From positions 111,535-175,534 of the forward strand of contig NZ_LMFA01000026.1 of the NCBI RefSeq assembly GCF_001426565.1: a stretch of 64,000 nucleotides of DNA, read 5' to 3'. Positions 53,866 through 63,497 of the stretch are shown here, in pieces (the stretch's first letter is position 1; every line of letters begins with the position of its first letter). A program made the translations under genes and the position numbers. Under the pieces are notes generated by a model. It worked only from the letters and a program-made list of their open reading frames with translations, searched no databases and was not told where the DNA came from. The DNA is from Rhizobium sp. Root482. Its GTDB lineage: Bacteria > Pseudomonadota > Alphaproteobacteria > Rhizobiales > Rhizobiaceae.

Positions 53866-54597
53866 ATGTCGGACAATTCGATTGTATCCCGCGACGAATG
53901 GCTGGAGGCCCGCAAGACCCTCCTCACCCTGGAAAAGGAAGAGACGAAGCTGCGCGACAAGATTCGCGCCGAACGCCTGAAGCTTCCCTGGGTCCGGGTC
54001 GACAAGACCTATCTGTTCGATACGCCGCAGGGCAAAAAGTCACTGGCGGACCTGTTCGACGGTCGCAGCCAGCTGATGATCTACCATTTCATGTTCGGAC
54101 CCGATTGGGACGCCGGCTGCCCCGGCTGCTCCTTCCTTTCCGATCATATCGACGGCACGCTCCCCCATCTCAACAATCACGACGTGACCTATGTCGCCGT
54201 CTCGCGCGCGCCGCTCGAAAAGATCGAGGCCTATAAGAAGCGCATGGGCTGGAAATTCCCCTGGGTTTCCTCTTTCGGCAGCGATTTCAATTTCGATTAT
54301 CACGTCTCCTTCACCGCCGAGGAACTGGAGAGCGGCAAAATCTACTACAATTTCGGGCCCTTGCCACGCGACCAGGCCCATGACGAACTGCCCGGCATGA
54401 GCGTCTTTTTTCGCGACGATGCCGGCAATGTCTACCATACCTATTCGGACTATGCCCGTGGCGGCGAGGAGGTCCTGTCGACGCTGATGATCCTCGACCG
54501 GGCGCCGAAGGGCCGCAACGAAACGGGGACTCTGAGCTTCGTCAAGCGCCATGACGAATATGAGGAGCAAGCCTCCGGGCAGTCCTGCTGCGCCTGA
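53866..54597 (+). CDS. DUF899 thioredoxin-like protein
   Basis: A 243-residue member of the DUF899 (thioredoxin-fold) family, of unknown reaction; such proteins are thought to be redox enzymes. The domain spans about 20-225 with YHFMFGPDWDAGCPGCSFLS containing a CxxC-like CPGC pair near residue 89, followed by LEKIEAYKKRMGWKFPWVSS and PGMSVFFRDDAGNVYHTYS. ATG 53866 has GGAGGAG upstream. Divergent from the MarR gene and followed by DUF1579 and two VOC genes, so likely the first gene of that run. Confidence 0.9.
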   Translation: MSDNSIVSRDEWLEARKTLLTLEKEETKLRDKIRAERLKLPWVRVDKTYLFDTPQGKKSLADLFDGRSQLMIYHFMFGPDWDAGCPGCSFLSDHIDGTLPHLNNHDVTYVAVSRAPLEKIEAYKKRMGWKFPWVSSFGSDFNFDYHVSFTAEELESGKIYYNFGPLPRDQAHDELPGMSVFFRDDAGNVYHTYSDYARGGEEVLSTLMILDRAPKGRNETGTLSFVKRHDEYEEQASGQSCCA

Positions 54598-54638
54598 TAC
54601 CTGCCAATGAAAGAAGCGCCGAAGAGGAGAGCGACGCG

Positions 54639-55127
54639 ATGAAAGCAGACCTTGTCGAGGAGCACCGCTGGCTCGAGCAACTGGTGGGAACATGGCGGGT
54701 GACCTTCGGCCCGCCGCCCGAAGCTGGCAAGCAGAAACCTTCCCCTGCATGGCAGGACGAGGCCCGCCTGCTCGGCGGTGCCTGGATCATTTCCGAAATG
54801 ACCGGCACGATGCCGGATGGCAGCACGGCCACCAATATCCTCGCGCTTGGCTATGATCCCGCCCGTAAACGCTATGTCGGCTCGTTCGTGTCTTCCGCGA
54901 TGACCCATCTCTGGGTCTATGAAGGCACGCTCGACGAGACCGGCAAGATCCTGACGCTCGATTGCGAAGGCCCGGATTTCGAGGCCGGCGGGAAAACGAC
55001 ACACTATCAGGACATCATCACCATCGAGGATGCGGATAGCCGCATTTTTTCCTCCCGCATGCGGGCATCGGACGGATCCTGGAAACAGGTCATGTCGTGC
55101 CGATACACACGCCTGCCCGCACCCTGA
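54639..55127 (+). CDS. DUF1579 family protein
   Basis: A 162-residue protein of the DUF1579 family, a lipocalin-like beta-barrel of unknown function. The fold is suggested by LVGTWRVTF, WIISEMTGTMPDGS, YVGSFVSSAMTHLWVYEG and the QDIITIEDADSRIFSSRM strands. AGAGGAGA precedes ATG 54639. It follows DUF899 by 41 bases and precedes the VOC gene by 58, making an accessory run often seen with MarR regulators. Confidence 0.88.
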   Translation: MKADLVEEHRWLEQLVGTWRVTFGPPPEAGKQKPSPAWQDEARLLGGAWIISEMTGTMPDGSTATNILALGYDPARKRYVGSFVSSAMTHLWVYEGTLDETGKILTLDCEGPDFEAGGKTTHYQDIITIEDADSRIFSSRMRASDGSWKQVMSCRYTRLPAP

Positions 55128-55185
55128 TCGCCTTTCGGCCCCTGGTCGCCTTTCGGCCAATGGCCGGCAAATCACGGAGATTGCA

Positions 55186-55959
55186 ATGAGCATGACACAC
55201 GGAAAATTCGTCTGGTATGAACTCATGACCACCGACATGAAGGCGGCGGAGGCCTTCTATACTGACGTCGTCGGCTGGACATCGACAGATTCCGGCAACA
55301 CGGACATGGATTACACGCTGTTCCTCGCCGAGGGAGTCCGCGTTGCCGGCCTGATGACAATGCCGGCCGAGGCCTTGAAAATGAACGTGCCCCCGGCATG
55401 GCTCGGCTATATCGGCGTCGATGACGTCGATGCGTCGGCAAAAAAGCTGGCCGAACTCGGCGGAACCGTGCACCGCGCGCCGGACGACATCCCCGGCATC
55501 GGCCGCTTTGCCATCGTCACCGATCCGCATGGCGCCGCCTTCGCGTTGTTCAGGGGGAACGACGGCGACATGCCGGACATCGCCCAACAGGCCAATGGCA
55601 ATATCGGCTGGCATGAGTTGATGGCCGGCGATCTCGCCACCGAATATCCCTTCTACGAAAAACTGTTCGGCTGGACCAAGGACCAGACCATGCCGATGGG
55701 CGAAATGGGTGATTACCAGCTTTTCGCCCATGCCGGCGTTCCGATCGGCGGCATGATGACCAAGCCGGCGAACATGCCGGCACCACCCCATTGGGGCTTC
55801 TATTTCAACGTCGAAGCGCTGGACGCCGCAACCGGACGAGCGGAGGCACGCGGCGGAAAAATCCTCAATGGCCCGATGGAAGTGCCCGGCGGCGCCTGGG
55901 TGGTCAATTGCGTCGATCCGCAGGGCGCCCATTTCAATCTCGTGTCGATGAAACGCTGA
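55186..55959 (+). CDS. VOC family protein with two VOC domains
   Basis: A 257-residue protein with tandem vicinal-oxygen-chelate modules: the first, residues about 5-120, opens KFVWYELMTTDMKAAEAFY; the second, about 135-255, opens NIGWHELMAGDLATEYPFY. Each has the closing sequence DPxG (ATDPHGAAFALF; CVDPQGAHFNLV) that carries a metal ligand. Probably a cytosolic metalloenzyme. ATG 55186 follows CGGAGA and lies 58 bases after the DUF1579 stop. Confidence 0.9.
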   Translation: MSMTHGKFVWYELMTTDMKAAEAFYTDVVGWTSTDSGNTDMDYTLFLAEGVRVAGLMTMPAEALKMNVPPAWLGYIGVDDVDASAKKLAELGGTVHRAPDDIPGIGRFAIVTDPHGAAFALFRGNDGDMPDIAQQANGNIGWHELMAGDLATEYPFYEKLFGWTKDQTMPMGEMGDYQLFAHAGVPIGGMMTKPANMPAPPHWGFYFNVEALDAATGRAEARGGKILNGPMEVPGGAWVVNCVDPQGAHFNLVSMKR

Positions 55960-56052
55960 GACAGGCGCATCGCGCGAAAGGCAGGCACCGGCAGGTCCGC
56001 GCCGGTGCCTGCCGCCACGTTTGCCAAGCCCTCTTACCGGACAGGAAATCCC

Positions 56053-56439
56053 ATGCGTCTCGACACTATCGAGGTCGTCACCCTCTTCGTCGACGACATC
56101 GAAGCGGCAAACATCTTTTACAGCAAGGTTTTTGCGCCTGAAATCCTCTATCGGGACGAGGTCTCCACGGTCCTGAAATTCGCGGGCGTGATGATCAATC
56201 TGTTGCAGGCGACACAAGCCCCGCAACTGGTTGAGCCGCTTGTCGTGGCGGCCTCCGGCGCCGGAGCACGGTCGCTTCTCACGATCCGGGTGGACAATGT
56301 CGACGCGGCCTGCGCCCATCTCGATACGATTGGCATAAAGCTGCTAAACGGCCCCGTGAACCGCCCCTGGGGCCGCCGCACCGCCGCCTTTGCCGATCCT
56401 TCCGGCCATGCCTGGGAATTTGCCGAGCAACTGGCCTGA
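56053..56439 (+). CDS. VOC family protein, small
   Basis: A 128-residue single VOC domain of unknown substrate. It begins MRLDTIEVVTLFVDDIEAAN, continues with VMINLLQATQAPQL and SLLTIRVDNVDAACAHLD, and ends GRRTAAFADPSGHAWEFAE with a conserved metal-binding HxxxE pattern. ATG 56053 is taken from the ACAGGAAA upstream. It closes the run of four genes that starts with DUF899. Confidence 0.88.
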   Translation: MRLDTIEVVTLFVDDIEAANIFYSKVFAPEILYRDEVSTVLKFAGVMINLLQATQAPQLVEPLVVAASGAGARSLLTIRVDNVDAACAHLDTIGIKLLNGPVNRPWGRRTAAFADPSGHAWEFAEQLA

Positions 56440-56561
56440 GCCATCAGGCGGACGATTCTGGCCCCTCTGCACGACCGCTCGCTTTGCGCCTTGCAATCCG
56501 TCTTCGCCTTGCACACACTTCTCTCCGGCGGCCTTGAGCCGCGGCAGGGAAGCGGAACCGC

Positions 56562-59500
56562 ATGGCGATCAAGGCAGGCATCTACCACCGGACGCACTAC
56601 CGCTATGACAGGCCGGTGCGGCTTGGACCCCAGACGATCCGTTTGAAACCGGCGGCCCATTCGAAGACAAGGGTGATCAGCCATGCGCTGAAGGTAACGC
56701 CGGCCAATCATTTCGTCACGCTCCAGCAGGACCCCTACGGCAATTACCTCGCCCGCTATGTCTTCCCCGATCCGGTCACCGAACTGAAGATCGAGGTCGA
56801 TCTCGTCGCCGACATGAGCGTCTACAACCCCTTCGATTTCTTCGTCGAGGAGGACGCCGAGACCTTTCCCTTCGATTATCCGCAGGAGTTTCGTGACGAT
56901 CTGCAGATTTACCAGAAGCCCGAACCCATGGGGCCGGCGCTTGCCGCCTATGTCGAGGCCATCGACCGTTCACCAACGCCGATCGTGGATTTCATCGTCG
57001 GCCTCAATGCGCGGCTGCGCCAGATGGTCGACTACGTCATCCGCATGGAGCCGGGCGTTCAGACGCCGGAGGAGACCTTGCGCCTCGGCCTCGGCTCCTG
57101 CCGCGATTCAAGCTGGCTGCTCGTCCAGATCCTGCGCAATCTGGGGCTGGCTGCCCGTTTCGTCTCCGGCTATCTCATCCAGTTGACACCCGACCTGAAG
57201 GCGCTCGATGGCCCCTCCGGCACCGAGGTGGATTTCACCGACCTGCATGCCTGGTGCGAGGTCTATATTCCCGGCGCCGGCTGGATCGGCCTTGATCCGA
57301 CCTCAGGCCTGCTGACCGGCGAAAGCCATATTCCCCTTGCCGCCGCCCCGCATTTCCACAACGCCGCCCCGATCTCGGGCGCGGTCTACGGCGATGCAGG
57401 AACCGACTTCGATTTTTCGATGACCGTGACGCGCGTCGCCGAACATCCGCGCATTACGAAACCCTTTTCCGAGGAAAGCTGGCAGGCACTGAACGCGCTC
57501 GGGGAACAGGTGGACACGGTGCTCGCCGAGAGCGACGTGCGGCTGACCATGGGCGGCGAGCCGACCTTCGTGTCCATCGACGATGTCGAGGCGGAGGAAT
57601 GGAACACCAGTGCCGTCGGCCCCACCAAGCGCGACAAGGCCGATAGACTGATCCGCCGTCTGCGCGAACGTTTCGCGCCGGGCGGCTTCCTCCATTACGG
57701 CCAGGGCAAATGGTATCCCGGCGAAAGCCTGCCGCGCTGGACCTTCTCCCTCTATTGGCGGCGTGATGGCAAGCCGATCTGGCACGAACCGGCATTGATC
57801 GCCACGGAAGGCAGCAAGTCCGGAGCGACCGAAGAACAGGCGGGAGCGCTCCTCACCGGCATTGCCAGGGAACTCGACATAGAGCCTGAAATGGTTCTTC
57901 CCGCCTTCGAGGATCCGGCCGAATGGATCGTCAAGGAAGGCAATCTGCCGGAAAATGTCGATCCGTCCAATTCCAGGCTGAACGACCCGGAGGAGCGCGC
58001 CCGCATCGCCCGCGTCTTCGAGCGCGGCCTGACGAAGCCGACGGGCTATATCCTGCCGGTCCAGGCCTGGAATGCCGAGGCCAAGGGGCGGAGATGGCGC
58101 AGCGAGAAATGGCACACCCGACGCGGCAATATCTTCCTCGTTCCCGGCGATAGTCCCCTCGGTTTCCGCATGCCGCTCGGCTCCCTGCCCCATCTGCCGC
58201 CGTCGCTCTATCCGCATATCCATGAGGCAGACCCGTCGATCCCCCGCGACCCGCTGCCGGACTATGGCCCGTCCGAACGCATGCTCCCCGAAGCCTCGCG
58301 CACGGTGGCCGATGCCGGCCAGCAACGCATCGAGCAGGTGCTGGAAAAGAACGAGGGTGATATCCTCGGCGCGGTGCGCACCGCCATGAGCGTCGAGCCG
58401 CGCGATGGCCGGCTTTGCGTCTTCATGCCGCCTGTCGAGCGCGTCGAGGACTATCTGGAACTGGTCGCCGCTGCCGAGAAGGCCGCCGCCGATCTCGGCC
58501 TGCCCGTCCATATCGAAGGCTATCCGCCACCGGGTGACGAGCGCGTCAATGTCCTGCGTGTCGCGCCCGATCCCGGTGTGATCGAGGTCAATGTCCATCC
58601 GGCCGCAAGCTGGGCCGAATGCGTCGAGATCACCACGGCGGTCTATGAGGAAGCCCGACTGACGAGGCTCGGTGCCGAGAAATTCATGATCGACGGCCGC
58701 CATACCGGCACCGGCGGCGGCAATCATGTGGTGGTCGGCGGCCGCAATCCGGGTGACAGCCCCTTTCTCCGCCGGCCGGACCTGTTGAAAAGCCTGATCC
58801 TGCATTGGCAGCGGCATCCCTCGCTTTCCTATCTCTTCTCCGGCTTGTTCATCGGCCCCACCAGCCAGGCGCCACGCATCGACGAGGCCCGCCATGACAG
58901 CCTCTACGAGCTGGAAATCGCCATGGCGCAAGTGCCCTCGCCCGGCAGTGGTCAGCCGCCCCTGCCCTGGATGGTCGATCGCCTGTTCCGCAACCTGTTG
59001 ACCGACGTCACCGGCAATACCCACCGGGCGGAAATCTGCATCGACAAGCTGTTCTCGCCGGACGGCCCGACCGGGCGGCTTGGCCTGGTCGAATTCCGCG
59101 GCTTCGAAATGCCGCCCAATGCCCGCATGAGCCTTGCCCAGCAATTGCTGGTGCGCGCCCTGATCGCCCGTTTCTGGAAACATCCGGTTGAAGGCAAACT
59201 GGTACGCTGGGGCACGACCCTGCATGATCGCTTCATGCTGCCGCATTATATCTGGCAGGATTTCCTCGACGTGCTCGGCGATCTCCGCGCCCACGACTTC
59301 GATCTGAGGCCCGAATGGTTTGCCGCCCAGCTCGAATTCCGTTTTCCCTTCTGCGGCGAGGTCGAATATGAGGGCGCCAAGCTCGAACTGCGCCAGGCGC
59401 TGGAGCCCTGGCATGTGATGGGTGAACAGGGCACGCCGGGCGGCACGGTGCGCTATGTCGACAGTTCCATCGAGCGCCTGCAAGTGAAGCTCGAAACGGC

Positions 59501-59891
59501 CGATCCGGAGCGTTATACGATCGCCTGCAATGGGCGACCCCTGCCCCTTGCCGCCGCCGGCGTCAGCGGCGTCTCTGTCGCGGGCCTGCGCTACAAGGCC
59601 TGGAAGCCCGCCTCCGGCCTGCATCCAACGCTGCCGGTGGATGCGCCCCTCACATTCGATATCCATGACCGGTGGTCGCAGCGTGCGATCGGCGGCTGCA
59701 TCTATCACGTTGCCCATCCGGGCGGGCGCAACTACGACACATTTCCGGTGAACGGCAACGAGGCGGAAGCCCGCCGGCTGGCGCGTTTCGAACCATTCGG
59801 CCATACGGCAGGCGCCTATCCGCTGGCCTTCGAAACGCCGTCGGCCGAATTTCCCCTGACGCTCGATTTGCGGCGTCCGGCAGGAGCATAG
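56562..59891 (+). CDS. transglutaminase-DUF2126 protein
   Basis: A 1109-residue protein joining an N-terminal bacterial transglutaminase-like domain (about 1-260) to DUF2126 (about 300-1105). The cysteine-protease-fold triad is present: Cys180 in [11 protein letters not shown], His229 in [10 protein letters not shown] and Asp245 in [12 protein letters not shown]2126 contains [10 protein letters not shown], the [11 protein letters not shown] block and [15 protein letters not shown] region; it is related to an amidoligase-like or ATP-dependent carboxylate-amine fold in published comparisons. The gene starts a three-gene operon with an ATP-grasp/alpha-E fusion and a second transglutaminase, a combination predicted by comparative genomics to form or modify peptide bonds. 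No signal peptide; product unknown. Confidence 0.92.
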   Translation: MAIKAGIYHRTHYRYDRPVRLGPQTIRLKPAAHSKTRVISHALKVTPANHFVTLQQDPYGNYLARYVFPDPVTELKIEVDLVADMSVYNPFDFFVEEDAETFPFDYPQEFRDDLQIYQKPEPMGPALAAYVEAIDRSPTPIVDFIVGLNARLRQMVDYVIRMEPGVQTPEETLRLGLGSCRDSSWLLVQILRNLGLAARFVSGYLIQLTPDLKALDGPSGTEVDFTDLHAWCEVYIPGAGWIGLDPTSGLLTGESHIPLAAAPHFHNAAPISGAVYGDAGTDFDFSMTVTRVAEHPRITKPFSEESWQALNALGEQVDTVLAESDVRLTMGGEPTFVSIDDVEAEEWNTSAVGPTKRDKADRLIRRLRERFAPGGFLHYGQGKWYPGESLPRWTFSLYWRRDGKPIWHEPALIATEGSKSGATEEQAGALLTGIARELDIEPEMVLPAFEDPAEWIVKEGNLPENVDPSNSRLNDPEERARIARVFERGLTKPTGYILPVQAWNAEAKGRRWRSEKWHTRRGNIFLVPGDSPLGFRMPLGSLPHLPPSLYPHIHEADPSIPRDPLPDYGPSERMLPEASRTVADAGQQRIEQVLEKNEGDILGAVRTAMSVEPRDGRLCVFMPPVERVEDYLELVAAAEKAAADLGLPVHIEGYPPPGDERVNVLRVAPDPGVIEVNVHPAASWAECVEITTAVYEEARLTRLGAEKFMIDGRHTGTGGGNHVVVGGRNPGDSPFLRRPDLLKSLILHWQRHPSLSYLFSGLFIGPTSQAPRIDEARHDSLYELEIAMAQVPSPGSGQPPLPWMVDRLFRNLLTDVTGNTHRAEICIDKLFSPDGPTGRLGLVEFRGFEMPPNARMSLAQQLLVRALIARFWKHPVEGKLVRWGTTLHDRFMLPHYIWQDFLDVLGDLRAHDFDLRPEWFAAQLEFRFPFCGEVEYEGAKLELRQALEPWHVMGEQGTPGGTVRYVDSSIERLQVKLETADPERYTIACNGRPLPLAAAGVSGVSVAGLRYKAWKPASGLHPTLPVDAPLTFDIHDRWSQRAIGGCIYHVAHPGGRNYDTFPVNGNEAEARRLARFEPFGHTAGAYPLAFETPSAEFPLTLDLRRPAGA

Positions 59892-59897
59892 GATTTG

Positions 59898-62303
59898 ATG
59901 TCGAAAAAGCAGGCGACAGGCAAAGGGAACCGGCACGCGGACGATCCGTTGCTGGGCTATCATTCGCTTCCCGGCATTGCCGATGAAATGCTCGATATAG
60001 ACGGCCAGGTCCGGCCCGTCTGGCGGCATCTTCTCTCGGCCATCGGCCGGATGGACGAAGCCGATCTCGCCAACCGCTTTGCCCGCGCCGACCGCTATCT
60101 GCGCGATGCCGGCGTCTTTTACCGCGCCTATGGCACCAAGGAAACGACGGAGCGCAACTGGCCGCTTTCGCATGTGCCGGTGCTGATCGACGAGGCCGAA
60201 TGGCAGGAACTCTCGAAGGGCCTCGTCCAGCGCGCCGAACTTCTCGAACGGATTGCCGCCGATATCTACGGGACGAACCGGCTCGTCGCCGATGGTTTCC
60301 TGCCACCTTCGCTGGTAGCCTCCAGCCCCGAATTCCTGCGGCCGATGGTGGGCATCGTGCCTGCCCATGGCCATTTCCTGCATTTCTGTTCCTTCGAGAT
60401 CGGACGCGGACCGGATGGCGGCTGGTGGGTCCTGTCGGACCGGACGGAAGCGCCCTCCGGCGCCGGTTTTGCCATCGAGAACCGGGTGGCCACCGCGCGG
60501 GCCTTTTCCGATGTCTATGCCGAAACCCATGTGCACCGGCTGGCCGGCTTCTTCGGCGCCTTTCGCGATACGCTGCAAGCGCGCAAGGAACACCCGGACG
60601 ACCGGATCGCGGTGCTGACGCCGGGGCTCGCCAACGAGACCTATTTCGAGCATGCCTATATTGCCCGCTATCTCGGCTTCATGCTGCTGGAAGGCGAGGA
60701 CCTCGCCGTCGTCAACGACCGCGTCATGGTCCGCACAGTCGCGGGCCTGAAACCGGTCAGCGTTCTCTGGCGCCGCCTCGATGCCGCCTTCGCCGATCCG
60801 CTGGAACTCAACGGGGCCTCGCGCATCGGCACGCCCGGCATGGTCGAGGCGCTGCGCGCGGGCTCCGTTTCGTTCGTCAATGCGCTCGGCTCGGGCATAT
60901 TGGAAACCCGCGCACTGCTTTCCTTCCTGCCGCGCATCTGCCGGCATCTTCTCGGCGAAAAACTGGTGCTGCCCAGCACCGCCACCTGGTGGTGCGGCCA
61001 GAAGGCGGAGCGCGACCATGTGCTGCGCAATATCGAGAAAATGGTGATCGGCCCGGCCTTTTCGACGCGGCCCTTCTTCGACGACAATGGCCAGTCGGTG
61101 CTCGGCGCCTCGCTGCGCGACACCGCCAGGACGACGATCGCCGACTGGCTCCTCACCGACGGAACCAAGCTCGTCGGCCAGGAAGCGGTGACGCTGTCGA
61201 CCACGCCGGCCTGGGTCGATGGCAGGCTGACGCCGCGACCGATGAGCCTGCGCGTCTATGTGGCGCGCATCGGCGACGGCTGGCGGGTCATGCCCGGCGG
61301 TTTCGCGCGCATCGGCGCCGGCGTCGATGCCACCGCCATCGCCATGCAGGCCGGCGGCTCGGCCGCCGATGTCTGGATCGTCAGCGATAGGCCGGTGGAA
61401 CGCACCTCGCTTCTTTCGGCCGAGGAGAACTTTACCCGCAACCTGCCCGGAAGCCTGCCGAGCCGGGCCGCCGACAACCTGTTCTGGCTTGGCCGCTATA
61501 TCGAAAGGGCGGAGGGCGCGCTGCGCATCCTGCGCGCTTGGCATGGCCGCTTCGCCGAGCAGGCCAACAGCGAAATGCCGCTCCTGAAGGACATTACCGA
61601 TTATCTGGCCGATCTCGAGGTGGACACGAAACAGCCCGTGCCCGACAGCCTGATCGTCAATATCAACAGCGCGCTCTATTCCGCCGGCAATATTCGCGAC
61701 CGGTTTTCGGCAGATGGCTGGCTGGCGCTCAACGATCTCGCAAGAACCGCCCGCAAGCTACAGGCGACCGTCGAGGCAGGCGACGACACCACGCGAGCCA
61801 TGACCATCCTGTTGCGCAAGCTTGCCGGCTTTGCCGGCCTGGTGCATGAAAACATGTACCGGTTCACCGGGTGGCGCTTCCTGTCGATCGGCCGCTACCT
61901 TGAGCGCGGCCTGCACATGACCAGCCTGTTCCGCCATTTCTCCGGCGAGGATGCCCCTGATGGAGCCTACGACATGCTGCTTGAAATCGGCGACAGCGTC
62001 ATGACCCATCGCCGCCGCTACAACGTCAACACCGCCGCCCTCACCGTCACCGACCTTCTCGTCCTCGACCCGCTCAATCCGCGTTCGATCCTCTACCAGC
62101 TGAACGAGATCAAGACGGAGGTCGAGCAACTGCCGGACGCCATCGTCAACGGCCAGATGTCGCCGCTCTACCGCGAGGCCATGCGCCTCCATGCCGGACT
62201 TGCGGTGATGACCCCGGAAATGATGAACGCCGAGGTCTATGTCCGCCTCGAAGGCGACCTCGGGGAAATCTCCAACCTGCTCGCCGTGACCTATCTGGGA
62301 TAG
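59898..62303 (+). CDS. circularly permuted type 2 ATP-grasp / alpha-E fusion protein
   Basis: An 801-residue protein in which an N-terminal circularly permuted ATP-grasp ligase domain (about 60-470; blocks VLIDEAEWQELSKGL, ILTPGLANETYFEHAY, LLEGEDLAVVNDRVMVRTVAGL) is fused to the alpha-E domain (about 490-801; SRAADNLFWLGRYIERAEGA, FAGLVHENMYRFTGWRFLSIG). Elsewhere these are often separate genes. Predicted to activate a carboxylate with ATP and join it to an amine. ATG 59898 follows AGGA and the preceding stop by six bases; a TTG at 59895 is also open. Confidence 0.92.
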   Translation: MSKKQATGKGNRHADDPLLGYHSLPGIADEMLDIDGQVRPVWRHLLSAIGRMDEADLANRFARADRYLRDAGVFYRAYGTKETTERNWPLSHVPVLIDEAEWQELSKGLVQRAELLERIAADIYGTNRLVADGFLPPSLVASSPEFLRPMVGIVPAHGHFLHFCSFEIGRGPDGGWWVLSDRTEAPSGAGFAIENRVATARAFSDVYAETHVHRLAGFFGAFRDTLQARKEHPDDRIAVLTPGLANETYFEHAYIARYLGFMLLEGEDLAVVNDRVMVRTVAGLKPVSVLWRRLDAAFADPLELNGASRIGTPGMVEALRAGSVSFVNALGSGILETRALLSFLPRICRHLLGEKLVLPSTATWWCGQKAERDHVLRNIEKMVIGPAFSTRPFFDDNGQSVLGASLRDTARTTIADWLLTDGTKLVGQEAVTLSTTPAWVDGRLTPRPMSLRVYVARIGDGWRVMPGGFARIGAGVDATAIAMQAGGSAADVWIVSDRPVERTSLLSAEENFTRNLPGSLPSRAADNLFWLGRYIERAEGALRILRAWHGRFAEQANSEMPLLKDITDYLADLEVDTKQPVPDSLIVNINSALYSAGNIRDRFSADGWLALNDLARTARKLQATVEAGDDTTRAMTILLRKLAGFAGLVHENMYRFTGWRFLSIGRYLERGLHMTSLFRHFSGEDAPDGAYDMLLEIGDSVMTHRRRYNVNTAALTVTDLLVLDPLNPRSILYQLNEIKTEVEQLPDAIVNGQMSPLYREAMRLHAGLAVMTPEMMNAEVYVRLEGDLGEISNLLAVTYLG

Positions 62304-62321
62304 GGAGGATCGGAATATTCT

Positions 62322-62363
62322 ATGTCGTTCTACAGGAAGCTGTTTACGTTCTTCATGTTCTGA
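62322..62363 (+). other. possible 13-codon micro-ORF between system genes
   Basis: ATG at 62322 with GGGAGGA 12-18 bases upstream encodes MSFYRKLFTFFMF before TGA at 62361. It lies in the 140-base gap before the second transglutaminase gene. It could be a leader peptide or chance. Confidence 0.2.
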
Positions 62364-62443
62364 AGACCGGCCGACTAAGCGAAAGCCGCCGTTCCCCCCG
62401 GGCGATCGCTGTGGCATACCGAAACTGCGCCGGGATCGATGCC

Positions 62444-63322
62444 ATGCTCTACGATATCAAATTGCGGATGACCTATACCTATGAGATCCCGGTTTCCGGG
62501 GGGCGGCATATCATTCGGGTGCTTCCTCTTTTCTTGCCTGGGCGCCAAACAATGGTGAAAGGCACGCTCACCTGCGCGCCGGTGCCGCGGGAGCGCAGGG
62601 ACGGCATCGATTTCTTCGGCAATTCCTCGACCTCGATCCTGTTTCGCGAGGCCCATGAAAACCTGGTCATCGACATGCGGGCGCGTGTCGAGTTGGACGC
62701 ACAGCCGCTGGCCGCCGATTTTTCCCCCGACCTCGCCGGCCTCTCCGCTGAGATTGCCGATGTCTGGTCGCTCAACGCCAATTCGCCGCATCACTTTCTC
62801 GGCGCAAGCCCACGCCTGCCGCAGGATACGGCAATCGGCATCTATGCGCAGGAGCTTGTCGGCCCGGACATGACCATCCGTCAGATCGCCACCGCCATGT
62901 GCGCGCGGATCCACCGCGATTTCACCTATGATCCCGACGCAACGGAAGTCGAGACCACACCCCGCCAGGCCTTCGACCTCAAGCGCGGCGTCTGCCAGGA
63001 TTTCACCCATGTGATGATCACCGCGTTGCGCAGCCTCGGCATCCCGGCCGGCTATGTCAGCGGCTTTTTGAGAACCATTCCGCCGCCGGGCAAGGAGCGC
63101 CTAGAAGGCGCCGATGCCATGCATGCCTGGGTGCGGTTCTGGGGCGGAACCGCCTGCGGATGGCTGGAACTCGACCCCACCAACAATATTCCGGCCGGCC
63201 TCGATCATATCGTCGTCGGCTACGGACGCGATTACGACGACGTCGCGCCCGTCATTGGTGTGCTGAAAAGCTACGGATCGCACGAAACCGAGCAGGCGGT
63301 GGATGTCATCGTCGTGCAGTGA
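62444..63322 (+). CDS. bacterial transglutaminase-like protein
   Basis: A 292-residue papain-fold transglutaminase-like protein. It has an N-terminal beta-sandwich domain (about 1-110, starting MLYDIKLRMTYTYEIPV), the core at about 140-265 with Cys184 in RGVCQDFTHVM, His227 in GADAMHAWVR and Asp244 in LELDPTNN, and a short acidic end. No signal peptide is visible, so it probably acts in the cytosol beside its operon partners. ATG 62444 begins at the family start; a GTG at 62411 is also open. The genes before it are in the same operon-like run. Anbu is not found next to it. Confidence 0.9.
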   Translation: MLYDIKLRMTYTYEIPVSGGRHIIRVLPLFLPGRQTMVKGTLTCAPVPRERRDGIDFFGNSSTSILFREAHENLVIDMRARVELDAQPLAADFSPDLAGLSAEIADVWSLNANSPHHFLGASPRLPQDTAIGIYAQELVGPDMTIRQIATAMCARIHRDFTYDPDATEVETTPRQAFDLKRGVCQDFTHVMITALRSLGIPAGYVSGFLRTIPPPGKERLEGADAMHAWVRFWGGTACGWLELDPTNNIPAGLDHIVVGYGRDYDDVAPVIGVLKSYGSHETEQAVDVIVVQ

Positions 63323-63497
63323 TCCGTATCGGGATGCCCCGGCGTCCCCTTTTCGTACAGCGTTTCGGCGCCGCGAGCCCGCATTTGCAGGGTCGGTAAA
63401 ATTCTATTCAATTTTGACCGCGCCGGTGAACCCGGCCGAAAGACTTCCCCGGTAAGGTCGCCCAATCGAAGCGTATAACCGTGTCCGAGTGGGGAAA

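Noticed and set aside
57303..61544. Antisense open frame of about 1400 codons on the minus strand, opposite the transglutaminase and ATP-grasp genes
   Set aside because: A shadow of strong GC-rich codon bias: it shows no recognisable domain, spans two genes on the other strand that have clear family motifs, and has low-complexity composition.
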